The notes under the pieces are model-generated. The model saw nothing but the letters and a program-made list of their open reading frames with translations. It was not told the DNA's origin and made no database searches. A stretch of 64,000 nt of DNA. Source: Colwellia psychrerythraea 34H. Its GTDB lineage: Bacteria > Pseudomonadota > Gammaproteobacteria > Enterobacterales > Alteromonadaceae. Shown piece by piece: positions 57,152 through 64,000 of the stretch (positions are counted from its first letter, which is position 1; each line of letters starts with the position of its first letter). Made by a program: the position numbers and the translations under genes. The stretch lies in the NCBI RefSeq assembly GCF_000012325.1, contig NC_003910.7:1054001-1118000 (forward strand), written 5' to 3'.

Positions 57152-57246
57152 AAGTACGGTCTAATACCATTCAGCGTAAAGAAGTGAGCCCTTTCTTATG
57201 CTGATGAGTGTTAAAGCGCGATTAGTTAGTTGTTTAGGAGAGTTTT

Positions 57247-58011
57247 GTGGATTTAGCTACGTTAATTGGTATTTTAGGTGCCATTGGTTTATTAGTCATG
57301 GCGATGGTGTTATCAGGCGACATTATGATGTTCGCTGATACCCAGTCGGTATTGATTGTTTTTTGTGGCTCAATTTTTATCGTATTATCTAATTACAACT
57401 TAGGGCAGTTCTTTGGTATAGGAAAAATCATTGGCAAAGCTTTTATGTTTAAACTTGAAAAGCCTGAAGAGTTAATTGAGAAAGCCGTTGATATGGCTGA
57501 TGCAGCGCGTAAAGGTGGTTTTTTAGCGTTAGAAGAAGCAGAAATTACTAACCCTTTTATGCAAAAGGGCGTAGACATGCTCGTTGATGGCCATGATGCC
57601 GATGTAGTGAGAGCGACTTTACAAAAAGATATTAATTTAACCACAGAGCGGCATGAAACAGGTTCGGATATGATGATGGCCCTTGCTGATGTCGCACCTG
57701 CAATGGGTATGATTGGCACGCTTATCGGTCTCGTTGCCATGTTATCTAATATGGATGATCCAAAGTCGATTGGTCCCGCTATGGCGGTTGCCTTATTAAC
57801 AACACTCTACGGTGCCTTTTTAGCCAATGTTATCGCTATTCCTATCGCTTCAAAGTTGAAACTGCGTATGGCGGAAGAAAAAATGAATCAAGAATTAGTG
57901 CTTGATGCTGTACTGGGTATTCAAGATGGTCAAAATCCACGCGTTATCGAAGGCTTATTAAAAAATTATTTAGCTGAAGGTAAAAGAAAAGTCGATACAA
58001 CTGATGAATAG
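57247..58011 (+). CDS. pomA: Flagellar motor stator protein PomA (Na+-driven)
   Basis: PomA is the four-helix stator subunit that couples ion flow to flagellar rotation. The 254-residue protein starts with GTG after a TAGGAGAG ribosome site. It has the N-terminal helices, the cytoplasmic loop with charged residues, and the MGMIGTLIGLVAMLSNMDDP segment in the third helix, with its conserved proline/threonine set. The Na+ type is inferred from the PomB partner and the other Na+ systems in the window. Confidence 0.95.
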   Translation: MDLATLIGILGAIGLLVMAMVLSGDIMMFADTQSVLIVFCGSIFIVLSNYNLGQFFGIGKIIGKAFMFKLEKPEELIEKAVDMADAARKGGFLALEEAEITNPFMQKGVDMLVDGHDADVVRATLQKDINLTTERHETGSDMMMALADVAPAMGMIGTLIGLVAMLSNMDDPKSIGPAMAVALLTTLYGAFLANVIAIPIASKLKLRMAEEKMNQELVLDAVLGIQDGQNPRVIEGLLKNYLAEGKRKVDTTDE

Positions 58012-58055
58012 CATGAACAGACTTATGTTAAGTGGCTTTATATTAGGAGTGGCGC

Positions 58056-59000
58056 ATGGCTGAACAACAATGTAAATGTCCACCTCCTGGGCTGCCTGCG
58101 TGGATGGGAACTTTTGCCGATCTTATGTCCTTGTTGATGTGTTTTTTCGTTTTGCTTTTATCATTCTCAGAAATGGATGTTTTAAAGTTTAAACAAATTG
58201 CGGGCTCGATGAAGTTTGCCTTTGGTGTGCAAAATAAAATTGAAGTAAAAGATATTCCCAAAGGTACCAGTATTATTGCTCAAGAATTCCGACCTGGAAA
58301 ACCTGAGCCAACCCCTATTGAAGTTATTCAACAACAAACCATGGAAATGACTCAGCAGATGCTTGAGTTTCAAGCGGGTGATGAAACCTCTGCAGGTGGT
58401 CGACAAGAGCAGCGAGGTACTGAACGTGGTGGCCAATCTCAAAATACGGAAGATGCACTTTCACAGCAGGCATTAGATCAAGCTAAGCAAGATATGGAAG
58501 AAGCTGCTCAAGAACAAGTAAACGAATTAGTGAAGAAAATAGCTGAACAGTTAGAGCAGCAAATTCAAGATGGTGCGATAGAACTAGAGTCTTTGGGCCA
58601 ACAAGTTATTATTCGCATAAGAGAGAATGGTTCTTTTCCTTCAGGATCTGCATTTTTACAGCCTAAGTTTTGGCCTGTAATTCGTGAAATTGGTGAGTTA
58701 TTAAATACTGTGCCAGGTGAAATCATGATCTCAGGACATACTGATAATCGCGGCGTTGATTCTGAATTGTTTAGCTCTAATTGGGATCTATCGAGTAAAC
58801 GTGCTGTTGCAATAGCGCATCAGTTAATTAAGGTTCCTGACTTTGACGCCACCCGATTAGTGGCCGCTGGACATGCAGATACTCGACCTTTAGTGCCTAA
58901 TACTAATGCGTTAAATCGCCGCCGAAATCGCCGTGTTGAAATAGCTATCAATCAAGGTAAAGCCAAAGAAACTGAGCGAATTGGTATCACTAAAGAATAG
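58056..59000 (+). CDS. pomB: Flagellar motor stator protein PomB
   Basis: PomB binds the coupling ion and anchors the stator to peptidoglycan. The 314-residue protein has a single membrane helix with the essential aspartate at Asp22 (GTFADLMSLLMCFFVLLLSF). A long glutamine-rich periplasmic linker (about residues 95-175) precedes an OmpA-like peptidoglycan-binding domain with ISGHTDNRGVDSELFSSNWD and LNRRRNRRVEI. It follows pomA after 44 bases. Confidence 0.96.
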   Translation: MAEQQCKCPPPGLPAWMGTFADLMSLLMCFFVLLLSFSEMDVLKFKQIAGSMKFAFGVQNKIEVKDIPKGTSIIAQEFRPGKPEPTPIEVIQQQTMEMTQQMLEFQAGDETSAGGRQEQRGTERGGQSQNTEDALSQQALDQAKQDMEEAAQEQVNELVKKIAEQLEQQIQDGAIELESLGQQVIIRIRENGSFPSGSAFLQPKFWPVIREIGELLNTVPGEIMISGHTDNRGVDSELFSSNWDLSSKRAVAIAHQLIKVPDFDATRLVAAGHADTRPLVPNTNALNRRRNRRVEIAINQGKAKETERIGITKE

Positions 59001-59273
59001 AAAGTTAGCATCGAGGTTAAAGTTTAAAAGGACAGAGCCTGTAACACTTTCAGTTGTTAACGCTCGGCCTTGTAAATAGTTAAGTAACGCTACACGGACG
59101 TAGCTTATTAGACAATGCAGATTCGTATTGTCTTGAGTAACTGGATTACACTCTACTCACATTACTTTCTTTATATCCCTTTAAAGTAAGCACTAAAACG
59201 AAAACTCAACAGAACCTGAAAAATAGTGTACAATGCGCGCCATTATTTTTTTGTCTTTTTTAGGTCATAACCG
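59001..59273 (+). promoter_or_regulatory. pomB-thiI gap with thiI promoter candidate
   Basis: TACAAT at 59229-59234, followed by a GC-rich GCGCGCC, is a likely -10 for thiI. A small hairpin, AGACAATGC...GTATTGTCT (about 59111-59134), lies upstream, with no T-run. Confidence 0.45.
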
Positions 59274-60728
59274 ATGAAATTTATCGTAAAGCTTCAAGCC
59301 GAGATTACCATCAAATCTCGCCCCGTCCGTAAACGTTTTACTAAAATATTAGAGTCTAGCGTTAAGAATGTTTTACGTCGTATTGACGAACAAGTCACTA
59401 CACGTATGAACTGGGATAATATTGAAGTTAATACTAAAGACAATTCGCCTGAAAACCGTGAACGTTTAGTAGAAGCCCTTAAATGCATTCCTGGCATTCC
59501 TATGTTCTTAGAAGTACAGCAAAGTGAATTTGTTGATGTTCATGATATTTATGAAAAAACACTCGCTGTCCATGCTGAATCTATTGAAAATAAGACTTTT
59601 TGTGTACGTGCTAAACGGACAGGAAATCATGATTTCAATTCATTAAAAGTTGAACAGTACGTTGGTGGTGGTTTAAATCAACAGGTAGAAAGTGCGAAAG
59701 TAAAACTAAAAAATCCAGATGTTACTATTCATCTAGAGATTAAAAACAAAGATCTTTTTATTGTTACCCAGCGACATAAGGGCTTAGGCGGCTTTCCAAT
59801 AGCGACGCAAGAAGACGTGTTATCACTAATGTCAGGTGGTTTTGACTCAGGTGTTTCAAGTTATCAAATGATCAAGAAAGGTGCACGTACTCACTATTGT
59901 TTCTTTAATCTTGGTGGTTCTGCTCACGAAGTGGGTGTTAAACAAATCAGTTATTATTTGTGGAACAAATTTGGTGCCTCACATAAAGTTAAATTCTTTG
60001 CGGTAGACTTCGAGCCTGTTGTTGCTGAGATTCTAGAGAATGTTGAAAATAGCCAGATGGGCGTGGTACTTAAACGCATGATGATTCGTGCAGCCACAAA
60101 AATAGCAGAGCGAGGTAAAATTCAAGCACTTGTTACGGGTGAGAGTTTAGGTCAGGTTTCAAGTCAAACCTTAACTAATTTAAACGTTATCAATCGTGTA
60201 ACTGATACGCTGATTTTACGTCCATTAGCGGCTTACGATAAGCAAGATATTATTGATATAGCGCGCAAAATAGGAACAGAAGAATTTTCTAAAACCATTC
60301 CAGAATACTGTGGAGTTATTTCTAAAAAACCAACGGTAAAAGCTGTTTTATCTAAAGTTGAAGAAGAAGAAGGTAACTTTGATTTTGATGTTTTAGACAA
60401 GGTTGTTAGTGAAACGCGTGTTTATGATATTCGCGATATAGGCAAAGAAGCAGAAGAAGAAATTCATGCTGTAGATCTTGTTGAAAACATTCCTGAGAAT
60501 GCTGTTGTTGTAGATATTCGTAGCCCTGAAGAAGAAGAAGATAAACCGTTAGAGCTAGGTGATGTTGAAGTTAAGCACATTCCTTTTTACAAATTATCTA
60601 CACAGTTTGGTGACTTAGATATGACGAAAGAATACTTGTTATATTGTGATCACGGTGTGATGAGTAAACTTCAAGCCTTATATTTACTTGATAATGGTTT
60701 CAAAAATGTAAAAGTGTACCGTCCTTAA
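59274..60728 (+). CDS. thiI: tRNA 4-thiouridine synthase / thiamine sulfur carrier ThiI
   Basis: ThiI adds sulfur to U8 of tRNA and to ThiS for thiazole synthesis. The 484-residue protein has an N-terminal ferredoxin-like and THUMP domain, the PP-loop ATP-binding [10 protein letters not shown], and a C-terminal rhodanese domain ([25 protein letters not shown]) in which the cysteine of YCDHG is the likely persulfide carrier. This long form with rhodanese is that of E. coli and relatives. Dxs, which feeds the same thiazole pathway, is nearby. Confidence 0.97.
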   Translation: MKFIVKLQAEITIKSRPVRKRFTKILESSVKNVLRRIDEQVTTRMNWDNIEVNTKDNSPENRERLVEALKCIPGIPMFLEVQQSEFVDVHDIYEKTLAVHAESIENKTFCVRAKRTGNHDFNSLKVEQYVGGGLNQQVESAKVKLKNPDVTIHLEIKNKDLFIVTQRHKGLGGFPIATQEDVLSLMSGGFDSGVSSYQMIKKGARTHYCFFNLGGSAHEVGVKQISYYLWNKFGASHKVKFFAVDFEPVVAEILENVENSQMGVVLKRMMIRAATKIAERGKIQALVTGESLGQVSSQTLTNLNVINRVTDTLILRPLAAYDKQDIIDIARKIGTEEFSKTIPEYCGVISKKPTVKAVLSKVEEEEGNFDFDVLDKVVSETRVYDIRDIGKEAEEEIHAVDLVENIPENAVVVDIRSPEEEEDKPLELGDVEVKHIPFYKLSTQFGDLDMTKEYLLYCDHGVMSKLQALYLLDNGFKNVKVYRP

Positions 60729-60737
60729 CTTTTAGAC

Positions 60738-61739
60738 TTAACCTCTAGAGCTAACGTTAAGGTTCAGCACCTGTTGCCACAGACGAGTATTCTCTGGCGT
60801 GGCAACATTATTTTTCTTACCTAAGCGGTGAATATAACCGTTAATATAATCAACCTCTGTAGATCTTCCCGTCAAAACATCACTTCTCATTGAAGAGCAG
60901 TTTTTCGCTGTTGCTAATGCTACTTTATGAACCATTGCCTTTAAGTCAGTAAATGCTAACGTTATATTTTCAGTTTGGCTCACTTCGCTTATTTCAGTTA
61001 ATAACGCATTGATCTGTGCAGAAAACTTCTCGTCATTTACCTCGCCATTTTCAATGTTATTAATGGCAGTGATAGGGTTTATCACACAATTAATTGCCAA
61101 CTTTACCCACTGCTTTGTCACTATGTCTTGATGAAAGCTTACTTGGGGCAGGGCATGGTTCAATAGATTGGTGAGTTGAGTTTGTTGGGATACACTTAAT
61201 TTTCCAGAAAGTAGTCCTATATCGGTTTGACCTAATCCTGTATGGGTAATAGCTAATGGTGCATTTCGTAAACAGCCATGAGTTGTTAACATCGCCAGTA
61301 TAATTTGCTGACGGGGTAGTAGGCTCTCCACATCCGTAAAGGTACCCATGCCATTATGAGCAAGAATAATGATGCAATGAGGATTAATGTTCTTAGCTAT
61401 TTTCTTTATTGCGGTGGCAATATTAAATGACTTTAGACATAAGATAATTACATCAGCTGACTCTACATCAACCGCTTGACTATAGGTTAGCGGATAAGTT
61501 TTTTCTTGAGCTTGCTGGTAGGTGATAAATTGATAAGTGGCCGTCTCTAGCTCATGGTTACTCAGTGAATTTTTATTCGAGGCAAGTAGAGTAACCTTCT
61601 TGTTTTTATTGACGTTTGGGATGTCGCTATGTGAAATATTCTGTTGAGATAAGTGATGGTACCAAAGAAGTCCCATTGCTCCTTGTCCAACGACAACAAT
61701 ATTATCTGGCTTATTAATCATGAGTTTATTATGTACCAT
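60738..61739 (-). CDS. panE: 2-dehydropantoate 2-reductase (PanE/ApbA family)
   Basis: PanE reduces ketopantoate to pantoate with NADPH in coenzyme A synthesis. The 333-residue protein has a Rossmann nucleotide-binding motif VVGQGAMGLLWYHHL near the start and CLKSFNIATAIKKI. The catalytic lysine is likely in KQWVKLAINCVINPITA, and the C-terminal domain carries the conserved SMRSDVLTGRSTEVDYINGY. The first residues (MVHNKL) suggest that the true start may be Met7. Several paralogues of this family exist, so the exact substrate is less sure than the fold. Confidence 0.88.
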   Translation of the reverse strand: MVHNKLMINKPDNIVVVGQGAMGLLWYHHLSQQNISHSDIPNVNKNKKVTLLASNKNSLSNHELETATYQFITYQQAQEKTYPLTYSQAVDVESADVIILCLKSFNIATAIKKIAKNINPHCIIILAHNGMGTFTDVESLLPRQQIILAMLTTHGCLRNAPLAITHTGLGQTDIGLLSGKLSVSQQTQLTNLLNHALPQVSFHQDIVTKQWVKLAINCVINPITAINNIENGEVNDEKFSAQINALLTEISEVSQTENITLAFTDLKAMVHKVALATAKNCSSMRSDVLTGRSTEVDYINGYIHRLGKKNNVATPENTRLWQQVLNLNVSSRG

Positions 61740-61774
61740 TGTATTAAGTTCGTAGCAGTGAGTAACATTTGTAG

Positions 61775-62152
61775 TTACAACGTATTGACTCTAGTTCTAT
61801 GGAAAAACTTGCGGTACAGCCATTTCGTTAACATGAATAAACTGATGCCTACAACATCAGCAATAAAGTCTCCGAATTGCCCCGTTCTATACCCCAAAAA
61901 GGATTGACCAATTTCTGTCAAAGCGCCATAGAAAATAAGCAAAGGCACAGAAAGAGACAGTGACAATTTGATAATAGAGTGGCAAACCCAGGTTAAAATG
62001 ACAAAGCTAGTTAAGTGCCCTATGGTATCAATCTCTGGAATTTGAAATATGCGCTTTCGTAAAACATCGGGTAAAAAATCATGCGCGAAAAGCAGTAATA
62101 GAATTACGACAATGACCGTAATAAAAAAGTAATAATGCGGGCGAGCTTTCAC
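61775..62152 (-). CDS. VanZ-like membrane protein
   Basis: The 125-residue protein has three to four hydrophobic segments and the VanZ-type features PEIDTIGHLTSF and LTEIGQSFLGYRTGQFGDFIAD, including the GQxF and the acidic D-x2-AD ending the motif. VanZ confers low-level teicoplanin resistance in one transposon, but chromosomal relatives have no known function. It starts 36 bases upstream of the panE end on the same strand and may be co-transcribed. Confidence 0.82.
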   Translation of the reverse strand: MKARPHYYFFITVIVVILLLLFAHDFLPDVLRKRIFQIPEIDTIGHLTSFVILTWVCHSIIKLSLSLSVPLLIFYGALTEIGQSFLGYRTGQFGDFIADVVGISLFMLTKWLYRKFFHRTRVNTL

Positions 62153-62354
62153 AAGTAATCTGCAATTAACTAAGTAAGTTATTCAATATTAGCATGATTA
62201 ACACAGTATTTCTTGTTGCACTTTTCTGTCCTGCATTATCGTTAAGTTGCTGCATAACATATTTTCTTGCTTCAATTGTTACTTTAGTTGCGTGCATTAA
62301 ACGTGAAGGTATAATAGCGGTATTGAGTTAATCCAACCTACATAGAGAAAAATT

Positions 62355-62837
62355 ATGCCATCAATGGATATCGTATCAGAGACTGATTTAGAAGAAGTAA
62401 GAAATGCTGTCGACAATGCTAATCGTGAAATTACTACCCGATTTGATTTTCGTGGTGTTGAAGCAAGTTTTGAATGGAAAAAACCTAATATTATCCTCAA
62501 AGCTGAAGGTGACTTTCAATTAAAGCAAATGTGCGACTTGCTAAGAAGCCAATTAGCTAAGCGTAATGTTGATGCTAAAGCAATGGCCGTTGGAGATGCA
62601 AGTGCTTCAGGTAGAAATTGGAGTCAGCAAGTAACGTTTAAAGAAGGTATAGAGCAAGATATGGCTAAGCAACTAGTGAAGCTTATCAAAGGCGAAAAGC
62701 TGAAAGTACAAGCTGCGATTCAAGGTGAACAAGTTCGTGTAACAGGTAAAAAGCGTGATGAATTACAAGCGGTAATGCAATTAGTGCGTACTGCTGAGCT
62801 AGAACAGTCGTTTCAGTTTACTAACTTTAAAGATTAA
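62355..62837 (+). CDS. yajQ: YajQ-family cyclic di-GMP-binding protein
   Basis: YajQ proteins are small cytoplasmic nucleotide-binding proteins; in Xanthomonas and Pseudomonas one binds cyclic di-GMP and affects transcription. The 160-residue protein begins [20 protein letters not shown], contains ITTRFDFRG and [19 protein letters not shown], and ends [17 protein letters not shown], all typical. It has a terminator just downstream. Confidence 0.95.
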   Translation: MPSMDIVSETDLEEVRNAVDNANREITTRFDFRGVEASFEWKKPNIILKAEGDFQLKQMCDLLRSQLAKRNVDAKAMAVGDASASGRNWSQQVTFKEGIEQDMAKQLVKLIKGEKLKVQAAIQGEQVRVTGKKRDELQAVMQLVRTAELEQSFQFTNFKD

Positions 62838-62869
62838 AATTTAGCCAACTAAATTGTGACAACCAATTC

Positions 62870-62898
62870 AAAACCATAACTTTAGTTATGGTTTTTTT
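62870..62898 (+). terminator. Terminator after yajQ
   Basis: AAAACCATAAC pairs with GTTATGGTTTT around TTTA, with a T-run. Confidence 0.85.
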
Positions 62899-63010
62899 TA
62901 TGTTGGTTAAAATTAAAAGCATAATTGATCTAAATACTTCTATTGAAGCGTATTGTAGGTTTTGAATAGCATTTTAGTCTTTGAATAGTATATTAACCTA
63001 AGGAAAGTAA

Positions 63011-63775
63011 ATGAAATATCTGGCCCTTTGTTGGAGCCTAGCATTATTGAGTAGTGCTGTGTTTGCGGACGGAGATAGAGGAGACGTTAGAGAGCGTATT
63101 GAACCGAAAGGTTTTTTGTATGGCTTAGGTTTAGGTATCAACCAAGAGATATATTCTGGCTATGATTATCGAGTCATTCCTTTACCTATTATAGGTTACC
63201 GAGGTGATAATTTTCGTGTTTTAGGGCCCTTCGTTAGTTATGATGCATTGGAATTTTCTGATATTGAATTGACTGTGCAGATCGCCCCTCGATTTCAAGG
63301 CTTTGATGAGTCTGACAGTTTTATTTTTGAAAATATGCAAGAAAGAAAGTTTTCTATGGATGCTGGATTAGGACTTTCTTATCAGAAGAAGGACTGGAAA
63401 ATAGGCCTTTCAAGCATGTTTGATGTACTTGGCAGATCTAATGGTTATGAAGCTAAAGCTAACATCTCGCGTGTGTTTCGCAAAGGTCCTTTGTTCTTTG
63501 AACCCAGTTTAAGTGTCAGCTATTTAGACAGCAATCATGTTGATTATTATTATGGTGTGAAGGCAAACGAAACTAATGAATTTACATCTCAATATCTTGG
63601 TAAATCCGCACTAAATACTACTATTTCTTTATCCTTGGCCACGCCCATTTTTTTAGGTGGCTTTACCCGTATTGTAGTTGATTACACTTGGTATGATTCA
63701 GTAATAACCAATAGCCCATTGGTTGAAGATGAAGCTAATATGAGTGCTCGTTTTCTCTTTAGTAAGTTTTTTTAA
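63011..63775 (+). CDS. mipA: MipA/OmpV family outer-membrane protein
   Basis: The 254-residue protein has a cleavable signal peptide (to VFA, about residue 19). The mature part is rich in aromatic and alternating hydrophobic residues, consistent with a beta-barrel; SGYDYRVIPLPIIGYRGDNF and the C-terminal RFLFSKFF, ending in phenylalanine, are typical of MipA/OmpV. Members act as scaffolds for murein enzymes or as stress-linked porins; the role here is unproven. It is monocistronic. Confidence 0.92.
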   Translation: MKYLALCWSLALLSSAVFADGDRGDVRERIEPKGFLYGLGLGINQEIYSGYDYRVIPLPIIGYRGDNFRVLGPFVSYDALEFSDIELTVQIAPRFQGFDESDSFIFENMQERKFSMDAGLGLSYQKKDWKIGLSSMFDVLGRSNGYEAKANISRVFRKGPLFFEPSLSVSYLDSNHVDYYYGVKANETNEFTSQYLGKSALNTTISLSLATPIFLGGFTRIVVDYTWYDSVITNSPLVEDEANMSARFLFSKFF

Positions 63776-63781
63776 CTATAT

Positions 63782-63812
63782 CACGGCATTTTAGACTAGC
63801 TAAAATGTCGTG
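63782..63812 (+). terminator. Hairpin terminator after mipA
   Basis: CACGGCATTTTAG and CTAAAATGTCGTG pair with G-U wobble around ACTAG. A T-rich stretch (TTGTTTTCTTTG) follows, giving a weak terminator. Confidence 0.6.
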
Positions 63813-64000
63813 TTGTTTTCTTTGAAGTATTACTTACCTCAAACGACTTCTCGACATTTTTAATTCAATAGCTACTTTAGGCAATGATGGTAACTTATTG
63901 TCAATTGTCATTATTAGTCCGATTGCTATAACTCACCTGAAAATGATCACTTATTTAGTGCGATTAATGTAAGTATTCGTGGGATTAATAACTCACTTAA
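63813..64000. other. Non-coding end of window
   Basis: No gene was seen. ATTAGTCCGATTGCTATAA (63,9xx) matches one outer arm of the palindromic repeat family (copies 1, 2 and 4) but no matching second arm is visible in the window. Confidence 0.4.

Noticed and set aside
59111..59134. Terminator after pomB
   Set aside because: The hairpin has mismatched or G-U pairs and no T-run, so a terminator call is not supported.

Overview
This is an AT-rich chromosomal window from a marine, probably psychrophilic gammaproteobacterium of the Alteromonadales; gene content, order and repeats look most like Colwellia. That assignment rests on the Na+-translocating Nqr complex, an Nqr-linked ApbE/NqrM pair, a sodium-type PomAB stator, a napEFDABC operon, the NagA/NagP chitin-sugar genes and the typical ftsB-ispD-ispF-truD-surE-pcm-yqaA-nlpD-rpoS block. 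No phage, integrase, transposase or CRISPR array was seen.

Layout. 0-3 kb: the end of an amino-sugar kinase, then nagA and a GlcNAc transporter. 3.2-11.4 kb: complete cytochrome c maturation genes in two divergent operons (ccmABCDE on minus, ccmFGHI on plus). 12-18 kb: hemH, dinB, a decayed recX, alaS and csrA. 18.3-19.5 kb: a tRNA cluster (one Ser, three Arg) with decayed tRNA copies, followed by about 0.8 kb without genes. 20.3-23.6 kb: oadGAB sodium-pumping oxaloacetate decarboxylase. 24-26 kb: an M48 lipoprotein protease, pdxH and a small acidic protein. 26.5-31.2 kb: napEFDABC on minus, preceded by an FNR-like site; napE is short and easily missed. 31.4-33.7 kb: tmcA. 33.7-34.2 kb: two overlapping small genes of unknown function under a near-perfect Fur box. 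34.6-38.6 kb: an ABC-2 exporter pair, a ketoacyl synthase III homologue and an unrecognised 216-residue protein. 38.6-45.4 kb: the ftsB-to-rpoS block. 45.9-53.4 kb: nqrABCDEF, apbE and nqrM. 53.5-59 kb: dxs-ispA-xseB on minus, divergent from pomAB. 59.3-63.8 kb: thiI, a ketopantoate reductase homologue, a VanZ-like protein, yajQ and mipA.

How genes work together. CcmA-I supply the c-type cytochromes needed by NapB and NapC, and HemH supplies heme. Three sodium-coupled systems occur together: OadGAB and Nqr export Na+, and PomAB spends the gradient on motility. IspD, IspF, Dxs and IspA are four steps of isoprenoid synthesis in two loci; Dxs product also feeds thiamine and pyridoxal synthesis, next to ThiI and PdxH.

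The most unusual signal is a family of non-coding inverted-repeat elements in intergenic spaces. Six are long (about 263-311 bp): 11447-11760, 11757-12025, 23582-23851, 26150-26415, 34297-34607 and 56889-57151. Four are short, nearly arm-to-arm palindromes (about 39-62 bp): 262-300, 9987-10045, 11392-11453 and 39689-39749. Most long copies share an inner core containing AATAACGCAG, while the outer arms differ between copies yet remain complementary within a copy. Three copies lie end to end in the ccmI-hemH gap, and one short copy supplies the stop codon of ispD.
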